64,000 nt of DNA. Origin: Palsa-1392 sp963819975. GTDB lineage: Bacteria; Verrucomicrobiota; Verrucomicrobiia; Chthoniobacterales; UBA10450. The stretch covers positions 62,001 to 126,000 of the forward strand of contig CAWFYE010000001.1 of assembly GCA_963819975.1 (NCBI GenBank), given 5' to 3'. The notes beneath the pieces were generated by a model. That model searched no databases and was not told the origin of the DNA. It saw only the letters and a list, made by a program, of their open reading frames with translations. Positions within the stretch are counted from its first letter, which is position 1; every line of letters begins with the position of its first letter. Below are positions 24,127-33,069 of this stretch, in pieces. A program made the translations under genes and the position numbers.

Positions 24127-25233
24127 CTACTGCTTGCTCAGGCGCCGAAAGAGAAACGCGCCGATCACAATGAAGAGAACGTTCGGAACCCAAACCAGCA
24201 ACTCGGGATGAATCTTGGCATTCCCCCGCATCGTGTCCGCGATGATAATGAAGAGGAAATAAAAGATCGCCACAATCAGCCCGGTCGCGAAGCCGACCGA
24301 GGTTTCGCGTCGATGGGTGGTGATGCCTAACGGCACCCCGATGAGCGCGAAGGCGATACAGGAAAAGGGAAACGAAAATCGCTTGTTGATCTCGGTTCGG
24401 GTCGCGCTTCGATCGCGTTGCGCGCCGTATTTCAACTGGTCCATCAATTGCGAGAGAGAAAGCGCGGAGCGACTCGGGCGTTTCTTTTCCCGCTCGTAAA
24501 GTTCCTCCAGGCTGATCGGGAGCGTTCCTTCCGCCAGGCTGATCCCGTCCCTGATCCTGCGCAGGTCATAGGGGTCCTTCGCGTCGCGCTCCTGGTAGCG
24601 CGCATCGTAGAGATGGAGCAGGAGACGTTTGTTAGGCAAATCCGTTTCCAGCATCCCGGTTCGGGCATGCGTCACCCGGACGGGCAGATCGTGTTCGTCC
24701 ATTTGGAAAACGAGGATGTTCTCCAGTTTGTTGCCTTCTTTCTTGCCGACGTAAATCTTTCGGCCGGGGAACTGGTCAATCACCTGGTCGCCTCCGAAGA
24801 GCGCGATCGGGTTCTGGGTTGCGAGATCGAAGATGCTGCTCCGCAATTTTTCCTGCGCGGCGGGCGCGACGCTAACGTTGAGCCAGAGACAAATGACGGT
24901 GCTGAAGACGGCGAGAAGAGCGAGCGGAAGGCAGACCCGCGTCACGCTTACGCCGTTGGCGCGGAGAGCGATCAATTCGTTATCCGCGGAAAGCCGGCCG
25001 AAGACGAGAAGGATGGCGGTGAGCAGTCCCCACGGAATGGTGAAGATGAGCGAAAACGGGAGGACGTAAGCGATGAAGGTAAGGAGGAACTCCGGCGGCA
25101 CGTCGTGATTCACGAGGAGGGGGAGAAGCTTGCGGAAGATATTGCCCACCACCAGGACGAGGCTCAGGACCGCGATCGCGAAGAGCACATTCACGATCAG
25201 CTCACGGCCGACGAAGCGATCGATCAATTTCAT
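24127..25233 (-). CDS. LptF/LptG-family permease
   Basis: This 368-residue YjgP/YjgQ protein is a membrane subunit of the LptB2FG transporter that extracts lipopolysaccharide from the inner membrane. TMs are visible at residues about 12-33, 50-80 and 100-120 and three more in the C-terminal 100 residues (FSFPFSCIAFALIGVPLGIT is conserved in the family), with a periplasmic beta-jelly-roll between. MKLIDRFVGRELIVNVLFAI is the typical start. Only one permease is present here, so the partner is encoded elsewhere. Its presence supports a Gram-negative envelope with LPS. Confidence 0.9.
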   Translation of the reverse strand: MKLIDRFVGRELIVNVLFAIAVLSLVLVVGNIFRKLLPLLVNHDVPPEFLLTFIAYVLPFSLIFTIPWGLLTAILLVFGRLSADNELIALRANGVSVTRVCLPLALLAVFSTVICLWLNVSVAPAAQEKLRSSIFDLATQNPIALFGGDQVIDQFPGRKIYVGKKEGNKLENILVFQMDEHDLPVRVTHARTGMLETDLPNKRLLLHLYDARYQERDAKDPYDLRRIRDGISLAEGTLPISLEELYEREKKRPSRSALSLSQLMDQLKYGAQRDRSATRTEINKRFSFPFSCIAFALIGVPLGITTHRRETSVGFATGLIVAIFYFLFIIIADTMRGNAKIHPELLVWVPNVLFIVIGAFLFRRLSKQ

Positions 25234-25578
25234 AGTGGCACGCAGGCCTTCATTGCTTCGACTCGATTGGGTTGTCCAGTGCGGGATTCCGTATCAGGGA
25301 CCAGACGGTCGCCCGCGAGCGTCGAAGTGAGCAACAGAGTTTCTGGCGGCCAATAGGCTTAGGAGGGAAAAGAGAAACTCGCTGCTTTTGGGCTGCCTCG
25401 GGCCCTAACGATCCACGCCGGCTGTCGCGCGCGAGGGAGTAGCGGCCCGGAAAATTCGCTAAGAGGCGCGAATCGAAAAAATATTCCCGAATTTATCGCG
25501 AAATGGGTTGCCCTTTTTTCTCGTGTTTGCATAAATCGGTCAAAACGCCGCTACCCACCGGCAACAACTAGGAGCAAC
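25234..25578. other. 345-bp divergent intergenic region
   Basis: The region lies between divergent lptF/G-like and haloperoxidase genes and should hold both promoters. It has an AT-rich stretch at about 25465-25500 (AAAAAATATTCCCGAATTTA) within a GC-rich surrounding, one CCTAACGA copy at 25404-25411, and a Shine-Dalgarno-like TAGGAG at 25569-25574 before the ATG at 25579. No clear -35/-10 pair is assigned. Confidence 0.5.
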
Positions 25579-27342
25579 ATGGAAAACAATAAAGGCAGGA
25601 TTGTTACTGCTCCCCCTGGGTCGCCCCAGTTCTCCGGCAATAACGGGACCAGTCGACGAAAATTCATTGGCCAGGTTGGCGCGGCCCTCGCCGGGGGCGT
25701 TGCGCTGGCGAAAGCCACCGCTGCCTCAGGGGAAACCAGCCACGGCGTCATCGGGGATGGCATTGCGCAGCCGACCGCCTTCGACCCGCGGGTCAAGCAA
25801 TCGTACAACATCCGGAAGGCGGCAGCGCAGACGGAAGGCCATATCCCAGTCCCACCGCACACGACGAATGGCGACGAGCAGCTTTATTCCGACAAGTCGG
25901 GCACTTACTCGAAGGGGATCCTGCAGGATGGGATCGGGTTGGTGAACCTGGCCGCTTTCCAAACTTTCCGGGCCGCGATTGATGCGGGCACTTTTGAGGC
26001 GTTCGAGAATGTGATCACGGGCGGGCCCCGCACGCAGAACGGACCGCTCGGCGGGCGCGCGTTTGCCCTGGAGGGAAGTGATGATGTGCAGTTTGGCAAC
26101 GCCTCATCGCCAGCCAATCAGATTAACCAGATCGTGGTTCCGCCGGCGCCAACGCTCGCCAGTGCCACCTATGGCACGGAGCTGGTGGAGCTCTACTGGG
26201 CTTCGCTCCTGCGCGATGTCGCGTTCAGCGATTACGCGACGAATCCGACCGCAAATCTGGCCGCGGCGGAGCTGAGCGCGATGCCGGATTATCTCGGGCC
26301 ACGCGACAGCTCGGGTAACGTGACGCCGAATCTGCTTTTCCGCGGCACATTCCCCGGCGACACGGTTGGGCCGTACGGCTCGCAGTTCCAGATTCTGCCC
26401 ACTTTCCTAGGCGCGCAGGCCATCAGCCAGCAGCTAAATTCCTACCTCCCCGGGCAGGATTTCATGTACGATGCCATCACCTTCCAGGCGGTGCAGAATG
26501 GCATCGACAGCGGCGAAGTTGTGGTGACGGATACCATATCGCGCTACATCGCCGCGGGCCGCGATCTCGCTACGTTCACACGCCAGGATGTGCTCTTTCA
26601 GGCGTACCTCGTGGCCTTGCTGGTACTGGGCACAGTCCAGGCGCCGGCAAATCCTGGGAATCCGTACGACGGCGCCACGAAGCAAAATGGCTTTGGCACC
26701 TTCGGCGGTCCCGACGCTGCAGCCACGCTCGCCGCCGTCGCGCGTCACGCGCTCAACAGCGTCTGGTACCAGAAATGGTGGATTCACCTCCGCCACCGTC
26801 CGGAATCGGGCGGCGCCATCGTGCGCCAGATCCTCACCGGAAACGGCGGCACGCTGCAGGGCCAGGTGAACGACAACGTCCTCAATTCACAGGCAGTCCA
26901 GGCCAGTTTTGACAAATATGGCGATTATTTCCTCTCACAATCCTTCCCCGAAGGCTCGCCCACTCATCCGGCCTACCCGACCGGACACGGCGCGGTCGCC
27001 GGCGCATGCATCACCGTGCTGAAGTTCTTCTTCGATGGGAACTATGTGATTCCAAATCCGAGGATCCCGACGGACGACGGACTATCGCTTATTCCTTACA
27101 CCGGAAACGACGCGGGACAGATCACGCTCAATGGTGAACTCAACAAGCTCGCCAATAACGTCTCCTTCGGCCACGGCATCCACGCCGGCATCCACTGGCG
27201 CACCGACACCAGCTCATCCATTCAATTGGGCGAGGCCGTCGCGATCAGCATGCTGCAGGATCGGGTCGCGACCTACGCGGAGAAGTTCACGGTCAATCTG
27301 ACGAAGATCGACGGCTCGATCGCGACCATTTCCAACCTGTAA
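25579..27342 (+). CDS. Tat-exported vanadium-dependent haloperoxidase (PAP2 superfamily)
   Basis: This 587-residue protein opens with a twin-arginine signal (TSRRKFIGQVGAALAGGVAL; about residues 19-45) and is therefore exported folded. The vanadate site is visible in order: KWWIHLRHRPESG (Lys and Arg), AYPTGHGAVAGA (Gly-His; Thr replaces the usual Ser) and GIHAGIHWRTD (His and Arg). Such enzymes oxidise halides with hydrogen peroxide and halogenate organics; related PAP2 members are phosphatases. Length is typical for bacterial vanadium haloperoxidase-like proteins. A flavin halogenase-like gene follows 65 nt later on the same strand. Confidence 0.87.
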   Translation: MENNKGRIVTAPPGSPQFSGNNGTSRRKFIGQVGAALAGGVALAKATAASGETSHGVIGDGIAQPTAFDPRVKQSYNIRKAAAQTEGHIPVPPHTTNGDEQLYSDKSGTYSKGILQDGIGLVNLAAFQTFRAAIDAGTFEAFENVITGGPRTQNGPLGGRAFALEGSDDVQFGNASSPANQINQIVVPPAPTLASATYGTELVELYWASLLRDVAFSDYATNPTANLAAAELSAMPDYLGPRDSSGNVTPNLLFRGTFPGDTVGPYGSQFQILPTFLGAQAISQQLNSYLPGQDFMYDAITFQAVQNGIDSGEVVVTDTISRYIAAGRDLATFTRQDVLFQAYLVALLVLGTVQAPANPGNPYDGATKQNGFGTFGGPDAAATLAAVARHALNSVWYQKWWIHLRHRPESGGAIVRQILTGNGGTLQGQVNDNVLNSQAVQASFDKYGDYFLSQSFPEGSPTHPAYPTGHGAVAGACITVLKFFFDGNYVIPNPRIPTDDGLSLIPYTGNDAGQITLNGELNKLANNVSFGHGIHAGIHWRTDTSSSIQLGEAVAISMLQDRVATYAEKFTVNLTKIDGSIATISNL

Positions 27343-27407
27343 AAGAGACGGGGACGACGGCCCTCGGCAGTTTGCTTCCGGCGCAAGCTTGCTAACTTGA
27401 TCGCCGA

Positions 27408-28691
27408 ATGCCGGAAGCAATCTACGACGTGGCCATTATCGGCGGGGGACCCGCGGGCAGTACCGCGGCCATCCTGCTCGCCCGGGCCGGCCGGCGGGTC
27501 GTCGTTTGCGAGCGGGACAAATTCCCACGCTTCCACATTGGCGAATCGCTCCTCCCGATCAGCATGCAGACTTTCACCCGGCTCGGCGTGCACGAGAAAT
27601 TCGAGCGGGCTGGTTTTCTCCGAAAGTACGGCGGAGAAATGGCCGGCGCCTGCTCCGAAAAGGGAGTAAAGTTCTACTTCAAGGACGGTTACCGTTCCCA
27701 AACCGAAACCTCCTACCAGGTCCCGCGTGCGGAGTTCGACAAGGTGCTCCTCGATCATGCGGCCGAGAATGGCGCCGAAGTGCGTGAGGAGACTCCGGTC
27801 AAGAAGATCGAGTTTTTCGACGACCATGTCGAGCTGCGGCTCGAAGACGAAAAGATCAGCGCGCGCTATGTGATTGATGCCAGTGGCCGCCATTCCGTTC
27901 TCGGGAATCATTTCAAACTCAAGGAGACTTATCCGCATCTTCAGAAAATCTCGATCTTTGCCCACTATGAAGGGGTGGAAGCGGACGAAGGCCGCGACGG
28001 AACGCTAACCCGCCAACTGCGTGCAGCCGATCGCTGGTTCTGGTATGTCCCTTTGCCTAACGACCGGGCGAGCATCGGCGTCGTGCTCGACACCGCACTC
28101 TACAAACGGACCAAGAAATCGCCCGAGCAGTTCCTCGAGGAATCCCTCGCCGAGCAGCCTTTTCTCGCCCGCCGCATGACTCACGCCCGCCGCGTCACCC
28201 AGGTCTACGCAAGCGCCGATTTTTCCTACCGACAGACCCGCCTAACCGGCGATCGCTGGATGCTGGCTGGTGACGCCGCCGGATTCATCGATCCGGTTTT
28301 CAGCAGCGGCGTCTTTCTCGCTCTTCTCGCGGGCGAGCAATGCGCCGATATTCTCAACGTCGTGCTCGATCATCCGCGGAAAGCGCCGCGGCTCTTTGCC
28401 GCCTACGAGCGCCTGCTCCGGCGAGTCATGAAGGGTTATCTGCGTTTCGTCGATGCCTGGTATTCGAAGGAATTCATCGAGGTCTTTCTCTACCCGCAGG
28501 ACGTCCTCCAGATCCCGCCGGCCGTAAACGCCGTTCTCGGCGGGAACATCAGCGGCGCCTTCGCCATTCGTTGGCGAATGTCGGTCTTCTATCTCATCGT
28601 CTGGCTGCAACGCTACCTGCCGCTCTGCCCGCGCCGCACTCTCATCGCCCCCAAACCGGCGGCGCAACCCGCGCTCCGCTCCGCTGCCTAA
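27408..28691 (+). CDS. FAD-dependent oxidoreductase, halogenase-like
   Basis: This 427-residue flavoprotein has an N-terminal FAD-binding GGGPAGSTAA (about residues 11-20), FPRFHIGESLLP as in flavin-dependent halogenases, the signature WFWYVPLP (WxWxIP-like) near residue 210 and a C-terminal FAD motif GDAAGFIDPVFSSGVFLA. Enzymes of this group either halogenate phenols and indoles or act as hydroxylases or reductases on carrier-bound acyl or aryl groups. The WxWxIP-like motif supports halogenase chemistry but does not prove it. A flavin reductase partner is not in the window. It begins a + strand run with a lipoprotein, an MMPL exporter and a LolA-like protein, resembling parts of aryl-polyene clusters. 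Confidence 0.85.
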   Translation: MPEAIYDVAIIGGGPAGSTAAILLARAGRRVVVCERDKFPRFHIGESLLPISMQTFTRLGVHEKFERAGFLRKYGGEMAGACSEKGVKFYFKDGYRSQTETSYQVPRAEFDKVLLDHAAENGAEVREETPVKKIEFFDDHVELRLEDEKISARYVIDASGRHSVLGNHFKLKETYPHLQKISIFAHYEGVEADEGRDGTLTRQLRAADRWFWYVPLPNDRASIGVVLDTALYKRTKKSPEQFLEESLAEQPFLARRMTHARRVTQVYASADFSYRQTRLTGDRWMLAGDAAGFIDPVFSSGVFLALLAGEQCADILNVVLDHPRKAPRLFAAYERLLRRVMKGYLRFVDAWYSKEFIEVFLYPQDVLQIPPAVNAVLGGNISGAFAIRWRMSVFYLIVWLQRYLPLCPRRTLIAPKPAAQPALRSAA

Positions 28692-28697
28692 CACCTC

Positions 28698-29117
28698 ATG
28701 CGTTTCCTTTGCACGACGGCGGCGGCGCTTTCCTTTCTCTGCCTAACGAGCTGCCAAACTCTTCGCCATCAGTTCGTTTCTCCCGAGCCCGATTGGCAAT
28801 CGAAGATCGGCCAGCTCCAGTATCGCGGACCCAAAACCTCGCTCATCGGCGAAGTCCTGGTCCGCTATTCCAGGCAAGGCGACTTCGAGCTCACCTTTAG
28901 CAAGGGCCCGGGTGTCATCCTGCTCACCGTGCGGCAGGACGAAAAGTTTGTCCGGGTGAGCGGTCCCCTCGCCCGCGGTTCATGGTCGGGTGCGCCTAAC
29001 GAAGCTCCGGCCCGTCTCCGTGGCTGGGTTTCACTCCGCGCAGTACTCCTCCAGAGCAAGGACCAGCCGCTTATCCGTCAGGCCATCGGTTCCGACCGCT
29101 TCACTTTCGCCTTCTGA
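28698..29117 (+). CDS. predicted lipoprotein, DUF3261-like position
   Basis: This 139-residue lipoprotein has the signal MRFLCTTAAALSFLCLTSCQ (Cys19). The mature part is beta-rich (LVRYSRQGDFELTFSKGPGV, ILLTVRQDEKFVRV). It sits between a halogenase-like gene and an MMPL exporter, exactly where a small DUF3261-type lipoprotein stands in aryl-polyene-like clusters. The family call is by position. Two GCCTAACGA copies (28741, 28994) lie in this short gene. Confidence 0.7.
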   Translation: MRFLCTTAAALSFLCLTSCQTLRHQFVSPEPDWQSKIGQLQYRGPKTSLIGEVLVRYSRQGDFELTFSKGPGVILLTVRQDEKFVRVSGPLARGSWSGAPNEAPARLRGWVSLRAVLLQSKDQPLIRQAIGSDRFTFAF

Positions 29118-29132
29118 CCGTCGCGGTCGCCG

Positions 29133-31649
29133 ATGTCGTACTCGAAGTTTATCGCCCGTCTCGTCACGCAGCACCGCGCCCTCGTCTGGTGCGGGGTCGC
29201 GCTCGTCGCGGCGCTCAGCCTCTTCATTCTCATCACCCGGCTAACCCTCGACACCGAGGTGCTCAACCTTCTCCCGGCGAAATTCGAATCGGTCCAAGGC
29301 CTCAAGGTCTACAACAACGATTTTGCCCAGACTCGCGAACTGACTTTCGCCCTCGCCTGTCAGCCTAACGACGTCGACAAACTGGAGGAATTCGCTCCCA
29401 TTTTCGCGCAACGCCTGCGCGAACAGCCTTGGAGCACGCGCGTTCTCGCCGGTTCGCCGATGGAGTCACCGGAGGCAATTGCGGATTTGCAGGGGCTTGC
29501 CGTCCCACTCCTGCTCAACCTCGAGCCAAAAGCTTTCACCGACACCGTCGCCATCCTGCAACCAGGTAAACTCCAGGCGCGTCTCGCCCGCCTTCATCAC
29601 GAAATCGAGGCCGGTTCGCCGCGGCCGGAGTTTGAGCTGCAGCTCGATCCGTTAGGTGTGGTCAGTCCCGCCTTAAAACCCTTTTCGGGGAATGCCGCCC
29701 TCGAGCAGGATCAGCCGCTCACTTCCCCCGATCGCACGATGCGTGTCCTCCTTGTCGTCACGAATCAACCGTCGATCAGCGCTTTTGATTGCCAGGCCCT
29801 GATGAAAAAGGTGAATGCCTTCCGCGTCCGCGCGAGTGAGGGCTGGGACGGCGCCGGGGCGCTTGAGGTGCTCGTCACCGGGCGATCCGCTTACGTAGCC
29901 GAAATTTCTCTCAGCATGCGGCACGATATCGTCGTCACGTTGCTCGGCTCGATTTTTCTCGTCGGTGGAGTTTTCTATGCCGGTTTTCGGCGCTGGCTTC
30001 CGCTCATCGGGATGGGTTTTTCACTTCTCCTCTGCTGCCTCGTCGCGCTCGCCGCCGGGCTCCTCATTTTTCGCGAACTCAACATGGTGACGATCGGGAT
30101 GTGCGCCATCCTGATTGGGCTCGGGGTCGATTTTGCGATCCTCATTTTCGGCCGCTACCAACAGGCTCGAAACGAAGGCGCCGAGCATGCGCCGGCGATC
30201 GAGGCCGCGGTTGGAAAACTGGGACAGGCCATTTTCTTCGGCGCGCTCACGACCGCGGTTGGCTTCATGGCCCTCCTCCTCGCCAATTCCGGCGGCTTTA
30301 CCCAGCTCGGAGTGTTGATCGCTATCGGGATTCTCGTCGCCGCTCTTTTCATGACGAGCGTATTCTTCTTGTTTACCCACGAGCACTCGAGTCCGCCGCG
30401 GAGCGATTGGATCCTTGCGCTCGTTAGGCTTTACGTCCGAAGCACCTTGCGCACGCCCAAGCTCATCCTTTGGATTGCGCTCCCGATTCTGGTCATTCTT
30501 TTCGCACTCGCGCTCCTCCCGCAATTGCCGCTCATCTTCGACGCCAGCACCCGCTCGATGGAACCGAAGTCGAGCGAAGCCGGCTACGCGCTTGCCCAGA
30601 TCATGGGGAAAATGCCGACCCGCTGGGAGCCGGTCCTGGGGATTGTTCGCGCGCCTAACGAGGAACAACTGCATGAGGATTGGCAGAAAATCGAGACCCG
30701 TTGGCGTTCGCTCGAACAGACCGGCGCGATCAAGAGTTTTTCCACTCCCGCCGCGCTCGCACTTTCCCCGCGCCTCATGGAACAGAATCGAGAACGGCTG
30801 AACGTGATCGATTTCGCCGGCGCGCGGCGCGCACTCGATGAAGCGATCGCGCGCGAAGGGTTCAACCGCGAGAGTTTCGCTTCTGGCTTCAAACTCCTCG
30901 ATCAACTCCAAGCCATCGCCCGCGGCACGATGGCGATCCCCGATTGGCGCAAGGCGCTGCCTCCTTCTTCGAGTTGGTGGTTTCTGGTCGACCGCTATTT
31001 CGCGGCTGATCCGCTCCTCACGGTCGGCTTCGTGACCACGAACAAACCGGTCGAAACCCACGACCAAAAGGAAATGCTGATGCGCGAATTACCCGTCGCC
31101 GGAGTCCCGATGACCCTTTCTGGCTGGAGCTTCACCCTCACCGATCTCATCCCATGGTCGCATCGCCAATTGATCCTCATCAGCACCCTGATGGCATTCT
31201 TCGACGCCTTCCTCCTCGCCGTGCTCTATCGCGACTGGCGGCTCTGGCTGATCCAGATCGCTACTCTCGCTCTCGCCATCGGAGCCATGATCGCGACCAT
31301 GAAACTCGCCCACATCCCGCTCAACCTGCTCAACGTTCTCGCCTTCCGTCTTGTTCTTGCGATTGGAGTCGACTACGGCATTTACGTCCTCCTCGTCTGG
31401 CAACGCGCGCGCGAGATCGAGCACGACGTGGCCGGTGTTCTCAAGCCGGTCCTGCTCGCCGGCTTGACCGCGATCGCCGGTTTCGGGTCGTTAGGCCTGG
31501 CTAATAATCCGACCTTGAGCGGGCTCGGCATCGCCTGCGCTATCGGACTGGCCTGGAGCTTGTTTGCCACTATCTTTTTCACCCTCCCCGCAGCGGCCCT
31601 CGCAGAACCGATGTCTGTAGAGGCACGCAAACTTCTGGCCGGCACATGA
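29133..31649 (+). CDS. MMPL/RND-superfamily exporter
   Basis: This 838-residue transporter has the two-fold RND layout: TM1 (residues about 17-36), a large periplasmic loop, TM2-6 (about 270-420; MRHDIVVTLLGSIFLVGGVF and IGLGVDFAILIFGRYQQARN with the conserved GxDF/Y), a second TM1 near 440-465, a second loop and TM8-12 (LAIGVDYGIYVLLVWQRARE with the repeated GVDY). The acidic residues drive proton coupling. MMPL members next to LolA-like carriers and lipoproteins are proposed to move lipidic pigments or lipids toward the outer membrane. Its TGA overlaps the ATG of the LolA-like gene. Confidence 0.9.
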   Translation: MSYSKFIARLVTQHRALVWCGVALVAALSLFILITRLTLDTEVLNLLPAKFESVQGLKVYNNDFAQTRELTFALACQPNDVDKLEEFAPIFAQRLREQPWSTRVLAGSPMESPEAIADLQGLAVPLLLNLEPKAFTDTVAILQPGKLQARLARLHHEIEAGSPRPEFELQLDPLGVVSPALKPFSGNAALEQDQPLTSPDRTMRVLLVVTNQPSISAFDCQALMKKVNAFRVRASEGWDGAGALEVLVTGRSAYVAEISLSMRHDIVVTLLGSIFLVGGVFYAGFRRWLPLIGMGFSLLLCCLVALAAGLLIFRELNMVTIGMCAILIGLGVDFAILIFGRYQQARNEGAEHAPAIEAAVGKLGQAIFFGALTTAVGFMALLLANSGGFTQLGVLIAIGILVAALFMTSVFFLFTHEHSSPPRSDWILALVRLYVRSTLRTPKLILWIALPILVILFALALLPQLPLIFDASTRSMEPKSSEAGYALAQIMGKMPTRWEPVLGIVRAPNEEQLHEDWQKIETRWRSLEQTGAIKSFSTPAALALSPRLMEQNRERLNVIDFAGARRALDEAIAREGFNRESFASGFKLLDQLQAIARGTMAIPDWRKALPPSSSWWFLVDRYFAADPLLTVGFVTTNKPVETHDQKEMLMRELPVAGVPMTLSGWSFTLTDLIPWSHRQLILISTLMAFFDAFLLAVLYRDWRLWLIQIATLALAIGAMIATMKLAHIPLNLLNVLAFRLVLAIGVDYGIYVLLVWQRAREIEHDVAGVLKPVLLAGLTAIAGFGSLGLANNPTLSGLGIACAIGLAWSLFATIFFTLPAAALAEPMSVEARKLLAGT

Positions 31650-32314
31650 TTTCCAAATTCTCACTCTTTCTCTCCGTCACCCTGATCGCTTGCACCGGCC
31701 TCCAGGCCAACCCGCTCGCGCCGCCGGACGTCAAAGCTCTGCTCGACCGCATCCGCGCAAAACGTGCTGGCGCCCCGCAGGTGCAGGCCGATTTCCAGGA
31801 GGAGAAAACCGTTCACCTGATGAGCAAGCCGATCAGCAGCACAGGCAAAGTCTGGTTTCAGAAACCGGATGAATTCCGCCGCGAAGTGCAGGGCAACTCG
31901 CCCAGCATCACAATCAGCAACGGCAGGCAGCTTTGGATTTACTACCCGAAATTCAAGTCGGCCGAGCACTATTCGTTAGGCAAACATTCTCCGCTCGACG
32001 CCGGGATAGCCGCCCTCACCGCCGCCCTCAATCTCGAGAACGTCGAGAACAGCTACCACATCACAGCCAGCAAACAGGACTCCGGCTACGAGCTGCAGCT
32101 CGTCCCGCGGAACCCGTCGCTCAAACGACTGCTCCAAACATTCAAGATCGAGATGAACGCCGATCTCCAGGTGCAACGAACGGAAATGGTTCAGCCAAAT
32201 GGAGACCACATCGTGACGAAATATTCGAACGAATCGCGCGCTCCGATCGCCCCTTCCACCTTTGAATTTGCGCCGCCGTCTGGGACGGACGTCACCACTC
32301 CGCTTGGTCGTTAG
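31646..32314 (+). CDS. LolA-like outer-membrane lipoprotein/lipid carrier
   Basis: This 222-residue periplasmic protein has a Sec signal (MISKFSLFLSVTLIACTGLQANPL, cut near residue 21) and a LolA-like half-barrel: VQADFQEEKTVHLMSKPISS, GKVWFQKPDEFRREVQG, QLWIYYPKFKSAEHYS. In this context (overlapping an MMPL gene) it is likely a dedicated carrier for the exported molecule rather than the housekeeping lipoprotein chaperone. The stop TAG is formed inside the TCGTTAGGC copy at 32308. Confidence 0.85.
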   Translation: MISKFSLFLSVTLIACTGLQANPLAPPDVKALLDRIRAKRAGAPQVQADFQEEKTVHLMSKPISSTGKVWFQKPDEFRREVQGNSPSITISNGRQLWIYYPKFKSAEHYSLGKHSPLDAGIAALTAALNLENVENSYHITASKQDSGYELQLVPRNPSLKRLLQTFKIEMNADLQVQRTEMVQPNGDHIVTKYSNESRAPIAPSTFEFAPPSGTDVTTPLGR

Positions 32315-32343
32315 GCCAGCGGCCCAATCGCCGGCCCAAAACG

Positions 32344-33069
32344 ATGGCGAAAAAACAAAACCCTGAGATTTCGATCGTCATCCCGGTCGCCAACGAGGCC
32401 GCCGCGCTCCCCGAGTGCCTCCGGAGAATCGATCGCAGAAGGAGCGAGATCGTGGTCGTGGATGGGGGAAGCGATGACGCTTCCACGGCGATCGCCGTGG
32501 AAGCGGGTTGCCGTGTCATCTCGCTCCCCGAACCACACCGCGCTCGGCAGATGAATTGCGGCGCCGCCCAGGCGTGTGGCCGGATTCTAGTTTTCCTGCA
32601 TGCCGACACCTGGCTCCCGGCCGGGGCGCTCGATCGGATCAGGTCGGCGATCGATGAACAAGGCGCCCTCGGCGGAGGATTTGCCCGCCGCTACCGTTCA
32701 CGTTCACCCACCCTCGCTTTCACCTCCCGCCTCGCCGGCCTGCGCACCCGGCTGATGGGCTGGCATCTCGGCGACCAGGCGCTTTTCGTTAGGCGCGATC
32801 TCTTCGAACAGCTCGGCGGCTATCGCGATATCCCGATCTTCGAGGACCTCGACTTCTCGCGCCGCCTGCGGCGCCTCGGCCGAACCATCACCCTTACGCC
32901 TCCGGTCTCTTCCTCGGCCCGGCGCTTCATTGCCCGCGGTCCGCTCCGCACGACCTGGGAGGATCTGCTTTTGACGCGGAAATATTTGTTGGGGACGGAC
33001 CCGAATGATCTTTGCCAAGCGCCCTCGGATCGCCTAAAAGCTCTGCAAGCTTATGAACGCATATCTTGA
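32344..33069 (+). CDS. family-2 glycosyltransferase, TIGR04283-like
   Basis: This 241-residue GT-A enzyme reads ISIVIPVANEAAALPECLRR, then EIVVVDGGSDDAS (donor-binding Asp), HADT (metal-binding DxD equivalent) and GDQALFVRRDLFEQLGG. This short GT2 type (TIGR04283) is usually encoded near radical-SAM or selenium-related genes and its acceptor is unknown. The 3' end overlaps the next gene by 17 nt. Confidence 0.87.
   Translation: MAKKQNPEISIVIPVANEAAALPECLRRIDRRRSEIVVVDGGSDDASTAIAVEAGCRVISLPEPHRARQMNCGAAQACGRILVFLHADTWLPAGALDRIRSAIDEQGALGGGFARRYRSRSPTLAFTSRLAGLRTRLMGWHLGDQALFVRRDLFEQLGGYRDIPIFEDLDFSRRLRRLGRTITLTPPVSSSARRFIARGPLRTTWEDLLLTRKYLLGTDPNDLCQAPSDRLKALQAYERIS

Noticed and set aside
30021..31067. 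348-codon minus ORF opposite the MMPL gene
   Set aside because: Highly charged, low-complexity composition typical of antisense frames.
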